NCBI RefSeq assembly: GCF_024756235.1
Contig: NZ_JANUGY010000004.1
Coordinates: forward strand, 1-64,000
Direction of reading: 5' to 3'
From: Massilia kyonggiensis
GTDB taxonomy: Bacteria; Pseudomonadota; Gammaproteobacteria; Burkholderiales; Burkholderiaceae_D
DNA length: 64,000 nucleotides
The translations under genes and the position numbers were made by a program. Positions 1 through 9,204 of this stretch are shown piece by piece. The first letter of the stretch is position 1. Every line of letters begins with the position of its first letter. Under the pieces are notes generated by a model. It was not told the DNA's origin and did no database searches. It was given only the letters and a program-made list of their open reading frames with translations.

Positions 1-1
1 T

Positions 2-223
2 CCGGACAAGTTCGTGGGCCCGGCCGGTCTGCTGCAGGCCTACCGCTTCATCGCCGACTCGCGCGACGAGGCGACCAACGAGCGCCTGGACAACCTGGAA
101 GATCCGTACCGCCTGTTCCGCTGCCATTCGATCATGAATTGCACGGACGTGTGCCCGAAGGGTTTGAACCCGAACAAGGCCATCGGCAAGATCAAGGAAT
201 TGCTGGTACGCCGCGCGATCTGA
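2..223 (+). CDS. sdhB: Succinate dehydrogenase iron-sulfur subunit, C-terminal end (partial)
   Basis: The reading frame enters from the left edge, so only the last 73 residues are present. They carry the C-terminal ferredoxin-type cluster motif of SdhB: a Cys in FRCHSIMNC, then [11 protein letters not shown], which together supply ligands to the 3Fe-4S and 4Fe-4S clusters. The tail [12 protein letters not shown] is typical of the family. SdhB passes electrons from the flavoprotein SdhA to ubiquinone in respiratory complex II at the inner membrane. The rest of the sdh operon should lie to the left. A rho-independent terminator follows 24 bases after the stop. The start is outside the window. 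Confidence 0.95.
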   Translation, partial: PDKFVGPAGLLQAYRFIADSRDEATNERLDNLEDPYRLFRCHSIMNCTDVCPKGLNPNKAIGKIKELLVRRAI

Positions 224-246
224 GTCGCATTCTGCTCCAACGACAA

Positions 247-273
247 ACGGGCCCTTCGCGGGCCCGTTTTTTC
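247..273 (+). terminator. Rho-independent terminator of the sdh operon
   Basis: A GC-rich stem (CGGGCCC, loop TTCG-like, GGGCCCG) is followed by six T residues. It sits just past sdhB, and the T-tract touches the stop codon of the convergent cyanophycin synthetase gene. Confidence 0.85.
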
Positions 274-2863
274 ATACCGCTTCCGCTTCGATGCGGCTCG
301 CCGTGCCGGGCGACGTGGGCCGGATCGCCTCCGTCAGTTCCGTGAGCGCCGAGCCGCAGCCGAACACCAGCACGTCGCCCGGCTCGCAGCGCGCGAGACC
401 CGCGCGGATCGCCTCGTGCACGTTCAGCTGGACTTGCAGGTGATCCGTCTCGTACTTGCCGAGGCGCGCACCGCGCACGAGCAGCGCCGCGACCTCGCCG
501 GATGCGCGGCCGCGGTTTTCCGTCTCGTACACGACCAGTTCGTCGAAGCCCGCCGCGCACGTCTCGCCGATGGCCACGAGATCTTCGTCGCGCCGGTCGC
601 CCGGCGCCGCGACGACGCCGACGAGGCGGCCCGGCGTCATGGCGCGCGCCGTCTCCGCCAGCGCGGCATAGGCGGCCGTGTTGTGGGCGTAGTCGAAGAT
701 AACGGTCACGCCGTCGACGTCGAACACGTTCGAGCGCAGCGGGTTGTGCTTCCAGTCGGAGACGAACGTGCGCAGGCCGGCCGCGATCTCGATATTGCCG
801 AAGCCCGTCGCGTTCAGTGCGGCCGCGGCGGCCAGTGCGTTGGCGATGTTGTAGCGCGCCGCGCCCTTCAGTGTGCAGGGCATCGTGCGCACGTCCAGCA
901 GCGCCTCGTGGCGCGCGCCGGTCGCCAGCACGATCATGTTGTCTTCCAGGTACACGCCGCGGCCGCCGTTTTCCAGGTGGCGCAGCAGCACCGGATTGTC
1001 GGCGTCGAGCGAGAAATACAGGATCTCGACGCCATGTTCCAGCTCGGACGACATCGCGACGCAATGATCGTCCTCGGCGTTCAGCACGACGGCGCGGCGC
1101 GCCCGCTCCGCGATGACGAATTTTACGCGCGCGAGCGCCTCCACCGTGTCGATGCCGTCCAGGCCCAGGTGGTCCGCCGACACGTTCAGCACGACGGCGA
1201 CGTCGCACCGGTCGAACGCGAGGCCGCGTTTCAGGATGCCGCCGCGCGCCGTCTCCAGCACGGCGAAGTCGACGTCGGGCGAGGCGAGGACCGTACGCGC
1301 GGAGCGGTAGCCCGTGCAATCGCCTTTCACGATCCGTTCGCCGTCGATGTACACGCCTTCCGTCGTCGTCACGCCCGTGCGCAGGCCCGCGAGCCGGGTT
1401 GCATGTGCGATCAGGAGGCTCGTCGTCGTCTTGCCGTTCGTGCCGGTCACGGCGACGACGGGGATGCGGCCGTCGTCCTCGCCGAACAGCGCGTCGACGA
1501 TGGCGGCGCCCGCGTCGCGCGGCGTGCCGCGGCTCGGGTACTGGTGCATGCGGATGCCAGGGGCCGCGTTGACTTCGATGATGCCGCCGTCCTGCTCGCG
1601 CAGCGGGCGCGCGATGTCCCGGCAGACGATGTCGATGCCGGCGACGTCCAGGCCGATCGTGCGCGCGGCGCGGATGCAGATGTCGCGCGTTTCTTCCGGC
1701 AGCAGGTCCGTCACGTCTTCCGCGGTGCCGCCGGTCGACAGGTTCGCGTTGCCGCGCAGGTCGACCACGCTGCCTTCCGGAGGAACGGAATCCAGACCGT
1801 AGCCCTGGCTCGCCAGCACCTGCAGCGCGAGGTCGTCCAGCGGGATCTTCGTGAGGATGTTCGTGTGGCCGTCGCCGCGGGCCGGGTTGCGGTTCTCGAC
1901 GTCGACCAGTTCGCGCACCGTGGATACGCCGTCGCCCGTCACATGCGGCGGACGGCGCCACGACGCGGCGGCCACCTTGCGGCCCGTGACGAGCACGCGG
2001 TAGTCGCGGCCCTGCAGGAATTCCTCGACGATGACCTGGCGGCCGTATTTGCGGGCGAATTCGAATGCGCGCGCGATCTCGTCCTGCGTGGCGCAGTTGA
2101 CCGTCACGCCCTTGCCCTGGTTCGCGTCCAGCGGTTTGACCGTCACCGGACCCCGGATGCGGCGCGCCTCGCGCAGCGCCTGTTCGAGCGTGGTGACCGT
2201 GGACCCGGCCGGTACGGGCACGCCGGCCTGGTCGAGCAGCGTCTTCGTCAGCTGCTTGTCGCTGGCGATGCCGACGGCCACGTGGTTCGTCGCGCCCGTG
2301 ATCGTTGCCTGCAGGCGCTTTTGGCGGCTGCCCCAGCCCAGCTGGAACAGGTTCGCTTCTTCCGTCAGGCGCAGGCTCGGAATGCCGCGCCGGTGCGCCG
2401 CCGCCAGCACGGCTGCGGTACTCGTGCCGATGGCGTGGCGGTGCGCGCTGTCGCGCAGGCCGTCCAGCGCCGCGTCCAGGTCGAACGCTTCATGGCGCGC
2501 GCACGCCTCGATCAGCGCGGCCGCGGTGCGCAGCGCCTGGCCGGCCACCTGTTCGACCGTATAACCGCATATCACGCGGGCCTGGTGCGGTTTCGCCGGG
2601 TCGACTTTCGTCATGGCGAACGTGCCGGGCGCGCCGGCGAGGCGCTGCAATTCCATCACGACGGGTTCGAGCGCTTCGTGCGCGGCCTGGCAATCCGACA
2701 GGCGCGCTGCCGCTTCGGCCGGCATCGCGGGCAGCAGGGCCAGCAGACGCGCGCCGAGACCGGCCGCGTTCTGCTGCCCGGCGACGTCGAGGACCGCCAG
2801 CAGGCAGGGCGTCGCGGCATACAGGCTCGGGCCGCGCAGGAAGCGTTGTTCTACGATGTTCAT
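272..2863 (-). CDS. cphA: Cyanophycin synthetase
   Basis: This 863-residue protein polymerises Asp and Arg into cyanophycin, a cytoplasmic nitrogen-reserve polymer, using two ATP-dependent active sites. The order is an N-terminal domain (about 1-160), an ATP-grasp domain (about 165-470, with KPLDANQGKGV at 243-253) and a Mur-ligase-like domain. The last has an intact P-loop GTNGKTTT at 474-481 and the phrase VVAVTGTNGKT. Length and both nucleotide sites fit the CphA1 type; the intact Mur P-loop argues against the dipeptide polymerase CphA2 (inference). The start codon overlaps the cyanophycinase stop (ATGA), so translation is probably coupled. Many betaproteobacteria carry a second cphA copy alongside; none is seen in this window. 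Confidence 0.93.
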   Translation of the reverse strand: MNIVEQRFLRGPSLYAATPCLLAVLDVAGQQNAAGLGARLLALLPAMPAEAAARLSDCQAAHEALEPVVMELQRLAGAPGTFAMTKVDPAKPHQARVICGYTVEQVAGQALRTAAALIEACARHEAFDLDAALDGLRDSAHRHAIGTSTAAVLAAAHRRGIPSLRLTEEANLFQLGWGSRQKRLQATITGATNHVAVGIASDKQLTKTLLDQAGVPVPAGSTVTTLEQALREARRIRGPVTVKPLDANQGKGVTVNCATQDEIARAFEFARKYGRQVIVEEFLQGRDYRVLVTGRKVAAASWRRPPHVTGDGVSTVRELVDVENRNPARGDGHTNILTKIPLDDLALQVLASQGYGLDSVPPEGSVVDLRGNANLSTGGTAEDVTDLLPEETRDICIRAARTIGLDVAGIDIVCRDIARPLREQDGGIIEVNAAPGIRMHQYPSRGTPRDAGAAIVDALFGEDDGRIPVVAVTGTNGKTTTSLLIAHATRLAGLRTGVTTTEGVYIDGERIVKGDCTGYRSARTVLASPDVDFAVLETARGGILKRGLAFDRCDVAVVLNVSADHLGLDGIDTVEALARVKFVIAERARRAVVLNAEDDHCVAMSSELEHGVEILYFSLDADNPVLLRHLENGGRGVYLEDNMIVLATGARHEALLDVRTMPCTLKGAARYNIANALAAAAALNATGFGNIEIAAGLRTFVSDWKHNPLRSNVFDVDGVTVIFDYAHNTAAYAALAETARAMTPGRLVGVVAAPGDRRDEDLVAIGETCAAGFDELVVYETENRGRASGEVAALLVRGARLGKYETDHLQVQLNVHEAIRAGLARCEPGDVLVFGCGSALTELTEAIRPTSPGTASRIEAEAV

Positions 2864-3795
2864 GAGAGAGGATTCCGTTTCGTGATGTTTTCCAGGAACT
2901 CCAGCAGGGGCGGCGGGATGCGCGGTCCGTCGCTACGGCGTGCGTCGTCGTCTTCGCTGCTGCCGGGTAGTGCGTATCTGCTGCCCGCGGGGAGCAGGTG
3001 CAGGCGGACGTCGATCAGTTCCGGCGTCTCGTGATTCGCGATCTCCGCCACGTTCGTCGACATCGTCCGGCCATCGACGATGGTCACGGCGCCTTCGCCC
3101 ACCACTTCGATGCCGACGCCGCGCTCGACGATGAGGGCCGTATCCTCGTCGATGCCGATTCCCTGCAGATACGGGTTCTGGGCGACGATGGACAATAGTC
3201 GCGACAGGCGCTGGCGTTCGGAGAAATGCTGGTCGATGACGACCTTGTGCAGGAAGCCGAGGCCCGCACCGAGGCTCACGGAGCCCTTTTCGGGATGCAG
3301 TTCCGCGCGGCCCTGCGCGAGCATGTGGCCGGACATGGCGGACGCGCCGGCGCTCGTGCCGCCGATGCAGGCGCCGCGCAGCTTGAGCGCGGCGTGCATC
3401 TCGGCATCCAGCGCCGTGCCGCCGATGATCGCGAGCAGCCGTTTCTGGTCGCCGCCCGTCATGAAGATGCCGTCGGCGTCGACGACGTCGCGGACGTGCC
3501 GTTCGTCGTTGGCGTCGTGGCGGCTCTGCAGGTGCAGGTGCGAGTGGCGCGACACGCCGAGATCGGCGAAGGCGCGGTCATAGGTGTCCCACATGTTTTC
3601 CGCGACGCTGCTCGCCGCCGTGATGACGACGATCTTGGCGTCCGGGCCGCCGCACAGCTCGACGAAGCGCTTGAGGATCGCCATGTCGTTCTGCTTGTCT
3701 TCGCCGCCGCCGATGATGACGAGGTGGCCGTGGCTCTTCGCCACCTTTTCCGCCTGTTCGGCCTGGGCGATGGCGTTCTTTTCCTGTGCGGTCAT
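2860..3795 (-). CDS. cphB: Cyanophycinase
   Basis: This 311-residue peptidase of family S51 degrades cyanophycin to beta-Asp-Arg dipeptides. The start HLVIIGGGEDKQND and the nucleophile motif GGTSAGAS (Ser148) are diagnostic. DQHF at 189-192 and GIGIDEDTA at 212-220 are also conserved in the family. There is no signal peptide, so it acts in the cytoplasm on the stored polymer. The start chosen (MTAQEKN) overlaps the stop of the upstream isoaspartyl peptidase by 4 bases, and the stop overlaps the cphA start by 4 bases. A longer in-frame reading upstream exists but would run through the peptidase gene in another frame. Confidence 0.93.
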   Translation of the reverse strand: MTAQEKNAIAQAEQAEKVAKSHGHLVIIGGGEDKQNDMAILKRFVELCGGPDAKIVVITAASSVAENMWDTYDRAFADLGVSRHSHLHLQSRHDANDERHVRDVVDADGIFMTGGDQKRLLAIIGGTALDAEMHAALKLRGACIGGTSAGASAMSGHMLAQGRAELHPEKGSVSLGAGLGFLHKVVIDQHFSERQRLSRLLSIVAQNPYLQGIGIDEDTALIVERGVGIEVVGEGAVTIVDGRTMSTNVAEIANHETPELIDVRLHLLPAGSRYALPGSSEDDDARRSDGPRIPPPLLEFLENITKRNPLS

Positions 3796-4712
3796 TGCTT
3801 GACGATCCTTGCGTGGGGCATGTCCTGGTTGCTGTGCGAAGCGGCTTCCGTGCGGGTCACGGCGATCAGGCCGACGGGCACCTTCGGGTCGAACAGGCCG
3901 ACGCCGCGCTTCAGGGCCTGTTCGAGCGGCATGCCGTCCTCGATCCAGCCGTACACGGTGCGCGCCAGCAGGTGGCGCACGATCTGTTCGCCGATGCCGG
4001 TGGCCGCGACGGCGCCTTCCGGGCCCGCATAGAAGCCGCTGCCGATGATCGGCGTATCGCCCACGCGGCCCAGCAGCGACGGTGCGGACCCGCCCGTCGA
4101 CAGCGCCACGGCGAAGTGCCCGTCGGGGCCGCGCACGACGGCGCCGACCGTGTCGCATGCGGCGTGCGCAGGCAGGTCGAGCGGCGTCTGGTAATTCCAG
4201 AAGCGCAGGAAGGCTTTCGCTTCCTCCGAGATGCCCGGCATCGCGGGCACGCGGCCGGCCAGCTCGCGCACGACTTTTTCGTGCGCCTTGCGCTGGTGGT
4301 CCGAGATGGCGGTATGGGCCGGGTGGCCGATGGCGGCGGCGAAGCGGGCGGCACCGTCGCCGGCCAGCAGCCAGTGCGGCGTCTCGGCGACGGCCCGCGC
4401 CAGCAGCACGGGATTCCTGACGCCCTGGACGCAGGCGACGGCGCCGAGGCGGCCGCGCGTGTCCATGATCGAGGCATCCATCTCGACGGTCGCGCCGTCC
4501 AGGCACAGGACCGAACCGCTGCCGGCATTGAACCGGCCGTCGTCTTCCATCGATACGACCGCCGCGATGGCGGCCTCGAGCGCGTCGGCGCTGATGGCCA
4601 GCTCCTCGACGGCCCGCTGCGCCGCGCGCTCGCAGCCGTCGTCGTAGGCGCGCGGGCTTCCGGCGCCGCCGTGCACGACGATTGCGTAGTCGTATTCTTG
4701 TGTAACGCTCAT
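3792..4712 (-). CDS. iaaA: Isoaspartyl peptidase / plant-type L-asparaginase
   Basis: This 306-residue Ntn-hydrolase precursor cleaves beta-aspartyl dipeptides. In this setting it probably acts on beta-Asp-Arg released by cyanophycinase, yielding free Asp and Arg. The family start VVHGGAG (13-19) is present. The autoprocessing nucleophile is Thr188 in CDTVGAVV, and STGGS (205-209) and RVGDTPIIGSG (216-226) form the substrate site. Self-cleavage before Thr188 would give the alpha and beta subunits. It is the first gene of a three-gene operon with 4-base overlaps (iaaA-cphB-cphA), so both degradation steps and the synthetase would be co-expressed. The sequence has no secretion signal. Confidence 0.92.
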   Translation of the reverse strand: MSVTQEYDYAIVVHGGAGSPRAYDDGCERAAQRAVEELAISADALEAAIAAVVSMEDDGRFNAGSGSVLCLDGATVEMDASIMDTRGRLGAVACVQGVRNPVLLARAVAETPHWLLAGDGAARFAAAIGHPAHTAISDHQRKAHEKVVRELAGRVPAMPGISEEAKAFLRFWNYQTPLDLPAHAACDTVGAVVRGPDGHFAVALSTGGSAPSLLGRVGDTPIIGSGFYAGPEGAVAATGIGEQIVRHLLARTVYGWIEDGMPLEQALKRGVGLFDPKVPVGLIAVTRTEAASHSNQDMPHARIVKQ

Positions 4713-4944
4713 GTTGTTCTTCTCTCCTGGGAAACTTGCGCAATACGCGCACCAACGCGGTGCGGCAAAGCTGATACCGCATTATGCAAAACATAAAAAA
4801 ATAGAAACATCGGTGGCGTCGCCGTGTGGTTGTCGGACGCGGCTTACACGGATCAGCCTGTCCCTGGATGTGGGAAGTCGTGTATGCGGGATGTAGTTAT
4901 TTCCGGCCGAAAATGACTGCGAGAAAACTTGCTGGGGAACAGCG

Positions 4945-5397
4945 CTAGCGCATGGCGGATACGCTGCGCAACGCCTGCCGCAATTCGCGCGCCACCTGGC
5001 GGCGGCGCGACTCGTCCACGAATCTCCCGATCTCGACCTTCACGCCACGCGATTCCAGCCGGATCAGCGTGCGGCGGCGTTCGTCGGGCACGACGACGCG
5101 GGTCCACAGCGGATCGAGCCGCGTGAGTTCCCGATGGTCGGCCTGGACGCGCGTGACGAGCAGCCCGGACTCGGACAGGGCGATGCGCTCGTGGTCCGTC
5201 GCATGGCGCGCATAGACGAGGAGGGCGAGCCCGACGAGCGCCAGTTCGAGCAGGGAGAATGCGAGGACGAACCAGATGCCGTGGAGGAGAAAGCCGACAG
5301 CGACGACGAGGGAGGCGAGACACAGGACGGCATACGCGCGCGCGACCTGGCGCGGGGACAGGGAGCAGTTGCGCCGCAACGTCCATTCGCGCGTCAT
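4945..5397 (-). CDS. DUF2244 family membrane protein
   Basis: A 150-residue protein with two adjacent hydrophobic segments (about residues 21-60: AYAVLCLASLVVAVGFLL and FVLAFSLLELALVGLALLVY), followed by a soluble, Arg-rich C-terminal part. This is the pattern of DUF2244 proteins, which often lie next to cytochrome c oxidase genes and have no assigned reaction. Here it follows the subunit I gene by 16 bases on the same strand, so co-transcription is likely. A role in oxidase assembly or stability is only inferred from context. Confidence 0.75.
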   Translation of the reverse strand: MTREWTLRRNCSLSPRQVARAYAVLCLASLVVAVGFLLHGIWFVLAFSLLELALVGLALLVYARHATDHERIALSESGLLVTRVQADHRELTRLDPLWTRVVVPDERRRTLIRLESRGVKVEIGRFVDESRRRQVARELRQALRSVSAMR

Positions 5398-5413
5398 GCC
5401 GGCCCTCCCGGGT

Positions 5414-7009
5414 TCACTTGACGAGCGGCGGCGTCTCGAACGTGTGGAAGGGCGCCGGGCTTGGGACGGTCCATTCGAGGCCCTCCGCGCCTTCCCATGG
5501 CTTGGGTGGCGCGGGCGCGCCGCCCCGCACGTTCGGGATCACGACCCGGAACAGCCAGTACACCTGCGAGAGGCCGAACAGGAAGGCGCCCACGGACGTG
5601 AGCGCGTGGAAGTCCGTGAACTGGACGGGATAGTCGGCATAGCGCCGCGGCATGCCCGCGAGGCCGAGGAAGTGCATCGGAAAAAAGGTCACGTTGACCC
5701 AGACGAGCGAATTCCAGAAGTGAAACCGCCCCCGCCGTTCGTCGATCATGTGTCCGGTCCATTTCGGCGCCCAGTAGTAATAGCCGGCGAACAAGGCGAA
5801 CAGCGACCCCGCCACCAGCACGTAATGGAAGTGCGCGACCACATAGTAAGTATCCTGCACCTGGACGTCGATGGGCGCCACGGAGAGGATGAGGCCCGTG
5901 AAGCCGCCGATCGTGAACACCCAGATGAAGCCGACGGCGAACAGCATCGGGCTTTCGAAGCTGAGCGAGCCCTTCCACATCGTCGCGACCCAGTTGAACA
6001 CTTTCACGCCCGTGGGGATGGCGACCAGCATCGTCGCGTACATGAAGAACAGCTGGCCCGTGACGGGCATGCCGGTCGTGAACATGTGGTGTGCCCACAC
6101 GATGAACGAGATGATGGCGATGGCGGCCGTCGCATAGACCATCGACGCGTAGCCGAACAGGGGCTTGCGCGCGAACGCGGGGATCACCTGCGAGATGATG
6201 CCGAAGCCGGGCAGGATCATGATGTAGACCTCGGGGTGGCCGAAGAACCAGAAGATGTGCTGGTACATGACGGGGTCGCCGGCACCGGCCGCGTTGAAGA
6301 ACGTCGTGCCGAAATGGCGGTCGGTGAGGATCATCGTCACGGCCGTCGCCAGCACGGGCATCACGGCGATCAGGAGGTAGGCCGTGATCAGCCACGTCCA
6401 GCAGAACATCGGCATCTTCATCAGCGACAAGCCGGGTGCGCGCAGGTTCAGGATCGTCGTGATGATGTTGATGGCGCCCATGATGGACGACACGCCCATC
6501 AGGTGGATGGCGAAGATGGCCATGTCCATGCCCGGTCCCATCTGGACCGACAGGGGCGGGTACATCGTCCACCCGGCCGCGTTGGCGCCGCCCGCGGCGA
6601 AGAATGAGCCCAGCAGCAGGATCGCGGCGGGCGGCAGCAGCCAGAACGAGAAATTGTTCATGCGGGCGAACGCCATGTCGGAGGCGCCCACCTGCAGCGG
6701 CACCATCCAGTTGGCGAACCCGACGAAGGCGGGCATGATGGCGCCGAAGATCATCACGAGGCCGTGCAGGGTGACGAACTGGTTGTACAGTTCCGGCTGG
6801 AAGAATTGCAGGCCCGGCTGGAACAGCTCCAGCCGGATCAGCAGGGCCAGCACGCCGCCGGCCAAGAACATGACGACCGAGAACCACAGGTACAGGGTGC
6901 CGATGTCCTTGTGGTTCGTCGCGAACAGCCAGCGCCGCCAGCCGTGCGGGTGGGCGTACTCGCCGGCATGGCTGCCGGGCGCATAATCGGGACTGCCTGC
7001 CGTCGACAT
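5414..7009 (-). CDS. ctaD: Cytochrome c oxidase subunit I
   Basis: This 531-residue, roughly 12-helix catalytic subunit of an aa3-type oxidase carries heme a and the heme a3-CuB centre and pumps protons. Family marks are all present: LHGLVMIF (heme a His), FGHPEVYIMILPGFG (CuB His, cross-linked Tyr and D-channel Glu), WAHHMFT (CuB His pair), IPTGVKVFNW (K-channel Lys), SDMAFARMNN (D-channel Asp/Asn) and VVAHFHYVL (heme ligands). It is therefore an A1-type enzyme that looks fully functional. The start was chosen by GGAGG 6 bases before ATG; a second ATG lies 9 codons upstream. Unusually, subunits II and III and ctaG are not beside it. Only a DUF2244 gene accompanies it. Confidence 0.95.
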   Translation of the reverse strand: MSTAGSPDYAPGSHAGEYAHPHGWRRWLFATNHKDIGTLYLWFSVVMFLAGGVLALLIRLELFQPGLQFFQPELYNQFVTLHGLVMIFGAIMPAFVGFANWMVPLQVGASDMAFARMNNFSFWLLPPAAILLLGSFFAAGGANAAGWTMYPPLSVQMGPGMDMAIFAIHLMGVSSIMGAINIITTILNLRAPGLSLMKMPMFCWTWLITAYLLIAVMPVLATAVTMILTDRHFGTTFFNAAGAGDPVMYQHIFWFFGHPEVYIMILPGFGIISQVIPAFARKPLFGYASMVYATAAIAIISFIVWAHHMFTTGMPVTGQLFFMYATMLVAIPTGVKVFNWVATMWKGSLSFESPMLFAVGFIWVFTIGGFTGLILSVAPIDVQVQDTYYVVAHFHYVLVAGSLFALFAGYYYWAPKWTGHMIDERRGRFHFWNSLVWVNVTFFPMHFLGLAGMPRRYADYPVQFTDFHALTSVGAFLFGLSQVYWLFRVVIPNVRGGAPAPPKPWEGAEGLEWTVPSPAPFHTFETPPLVK

Positions 7010-7111
7010 GGGGCCTCCGTGTGGCGTCGTATGCATGAGACAAGCCGGGCCGGCATTGGTTCCGCGCCCGGAATCTGGTAACATCTCGCCCCTTTTCCCT
7101 GAGAGGCTTCC

Positions 7112-8362
7112 ATGGCCAACGCTTGCGGCGTCGACTTCGGCACGTCCAACTCCACCGTCGGCTGGGTACGGCCCGGCCAACCCACGCTGCTGCCCCTCGA
7201 GGACGGCAAGGCGACGCTGCCGTCGGTCGTGTTCTTCAACGCGGACGACGACCAGGTGCGCTATGGCCGCGCCGCGCTGGCCGACTACCTGGAAGGCTAT
7301 GACGGCCGCCTGATGCGGTCGCTGAAGAGCCTGCTGGGGACGAGCCTGATGGAGGGCCAGACGGAAGTCGCGGGGCGTGCGTTGCCGTTCCGTCAACTGC
7401 TGGGGCACTTCATCGGCGAGGTGAAGCGCCGCGCCGAACGCGAGGCGGGCCGCGGCTTCGATCGCGCCGTGTTCGGGCGCCCCGTGTACTTCGTCGACGA
7501 CGACCCGGACGCTGACCGTCTCGCCGAGGACACGCTGGCAGGCATCGCCCGTGCCGTGGGCTTCACGGAGATCGGCTTCCAGTACGAACCGATCGCGGCC
7601 GCGTTCGACTACGAATCCCGCATCGAACGCGAGGAACTGGTGCTGATCGCCGACATCGGCGGCGGTACGTCCGACTTCTCGCTCGTGCGCCTGGGCCCGG
7701 CGCGGGCGGGCCGCCCGGACCGCCGCGACGACATCCTCGCCACCGGCGGCGTGCACATCGGCGGCACGGACTTCGACAAATACCTGAGCCTGGCCTCCGT
7801 CATGCCGCTGCTGGGCCATGGCAGCACGCTGCTGTCGGGGGCCTCGGTACCGTCGAGCTATTATTTCAATCTGGCGACGTGGCACACGATCAACCAGGCC
7901 TATACGCGCAAGAGCATCGCGCAGCTCGCCGACCTCGTGCGCGACGCGGCCGAGCCCGATAAACTGAAGCGCCTGCAGCGGCTGATCGACGACCGCGCCG
8001 GCCACTGGCTCGCGATGCGCGTGGAAGAGGCGAAGATCGGCCTGTCCGACGTACCGGAAGTGCAACTCGACCTGGACCGGCTGTCGCCGCCCGAACTGCT
8101 GCGCGTGCACCGCGACCTGTTCACGGACGCCATCGCGGGCATGATCGACAGCGTCGGCGCGACCGTCCAGCGGCTGCTGGACGAAGCCGGCGTCGCGCCG
8201 GAGCGCGTCGACACCGTGTTCTTCACGGGCGGCTCCAGCGGCGTGGCGAGCCTGCGCGAGCGCATCGCCGCCATCGTCCCGGACGCGCGCCGCGTCGAGG
8301 GCGACCTGTTCGGCAGTATCGGCGCCGGGCTGGCGATCGACGCCGCCCGAAAGTTTGGTTAA
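7112..8362 (+). CDS. YegD-like Hsp70-family protein
   Basis: A 416-residue actin/Hsp70 ATPase-fold protein. It has the phosphate-1 loop GVDFGTSNSTVGW (6-18), the phosphate-2 motif IADIGGGTSDFSLV near 178, and the adenosine motif FFTGGSSGVASLR near 371. It ends soon after the ATPase domain, so the DnaK peptide-binding and lid domains are missing, as in Escherichia coli YegD. No client or reaction is established for the family; a chaperone-related or scaffold role is inferred. It is divergent from ctaD, and the DnaQ-like exonuclease gene follows 12 bases later in the same direction. Confidence 0.85.
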   Translation: MANACGVDFGTSNSTVGWVRPGQPTLLPLEDGKATLPSVVFFNADDDQVRYGRAALADYLEGYDGRLMRSLKSLLGTSLMEGQTEVAGRALPFRQLLGHFIGEVKRRAEREAGRGFDRAVFGRPVYFVDDDPDADRLAEDTLAGIARAVGFTEIGFQYEPIAAAFDYESRIEREELVLIADIGGGTSDFSLVRLGPARAGRPDRRDDILATGGVHIGGTDFDKYLSLASVMPLLGHGSTLLSGASVPSSYYFNLATWHTINQAYTRKSIAQLADLVRDAAEPDKLKRLQRLIDDRAGHWLAMRVEEAKIGLSDVPEVQLDLDRLSPPELLRVHRDLFTDAIAGMIDSVGATVQRLLDEAGVAPERVDTVFFTGGSSGVASLRERIAAIVPDARRVEGDLFGSIGAGLAIDAARKFG

Positions 8363-8374
8363 GAAAGGAATACC

Positions 8375-9010
8375 GTGTTCGAACGCCCCATCGTCATGCT
8401 CGACTTCGAGACCACCGGCCTGTCGCCCGACGCCGGCGACCGCATCACCGAGGTGGCGGCCCTGCGCATCGCCGAAGGCCGCATCGTCGAGCGCTACGTC
8501 TCGCTCGTGAACTGCGGCGTGCGCGTGCCGTCGTTCATCACCCAGCTGACGGGCATCACGCAGGCGATGGTCGACGGCGCGCCGCCGGCCGCGGAGGTCG
8601 TCCCGGCCCTCATCGACTTCATCGGCAACGATGTGCTCGCCGCCCACAATGCCAGCTTCGACGAGAAATTCCTCAAGGCCGAGGGCGCGCTGCTGGGCCA
8701 CGGTTGCCGGCATGCCGGGCTCGTGTGCTCGCTGAAGCTGTCGCGCCGCGTGTTCCCGGGCATGGCGAGCTACAAGCTGGGCCAGCTGTCGCGCGCGCTC
8801 GGCATCATGTTCAAGGGGAATGCCCACCGGGCCGAGGCCGACGCCGAAGTGGCCGCCCAGCTGCTGCTGCACATCGGCCGCCACCTCGACGACGTCTACG
8901 GGCTGGCAGGCGTCGACCCGGACCTGCTCGTGTCGCTGAACCGCGTGGCGGCGGCCAAGGTCGACGCGTTCATGGGCGTGTACGCAGCGGGGCGCCGCGC
9001 AACGGCCTGA
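8375..9010 (+). CDS. DnaQ-like 3'-5' exonuclease (DEDDh)
   Basis: This 211-residue protein belongs to the RNase T/DnaQ exonuclease superfamily. The four acidic metal ligands and the general-base His are visible: D10 and E12 in MLDFETTG, D96 in HNASFDEKF, and H151 and D156 in HRAEADAEV. It resembles stand-alone epsilon-like proofreading or nucleic acid trimming enzymes rather than a polymerase-bound DnaQ with the long C-terminal alpha-binding tail. The start is GTG, preceded by AAGAAAGGAA. It is 12 bases downstream of the YegD-like gene and probably co-transcribed. The substrate (DNA or RNA) cannot be told from sequence. Confidence 0.88.
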   Translation: MFERPIVMLDFETTGLSPDAGDRITEVAALRIAEGRIVERYVSLVNCGVRVPSFITQLTGITQAMVDGAPPAAEVVPALIDFIGNDVLAAHNASFDEKFLKAEGALLGHGCRHAGLVCSLKLSRRVFPGMASYKLGQLSRALGIMFKGNAHRAEADAEVAAQLLLHIGRHLDDVYGLAGVDPDLLVSLNRVAAAKVDAFMGVYAAGRRATA

Positions 9011-9204
9011 GCGGCGTTCTTATTTCCTGTATGCAGTAGGCTTCGTCGCGTGGCAGTGTCCCCGCCGGCCGAGCCGTCGCGCCGGCGTCGTTTTTGCCGG
9101 CGTCCATCCCCTCCACGTTGGCGCAAGTCAAATCCGTAATGCATCTCGTCATTACACTTTTGGCAATTCTTTGACCTCAACGCGTGTCCGTCAGGAGCTA
9201 CCGC

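Noticed and set aside
7010-8884. Long N-terminal extension of cytochrome oxidase subunit I
   Set aside because: The open frame continues upstream but lies antisense to the Hsp70-like and exonuclease genes. The ribosome site at 7015 and the family start place the true start at 7009.
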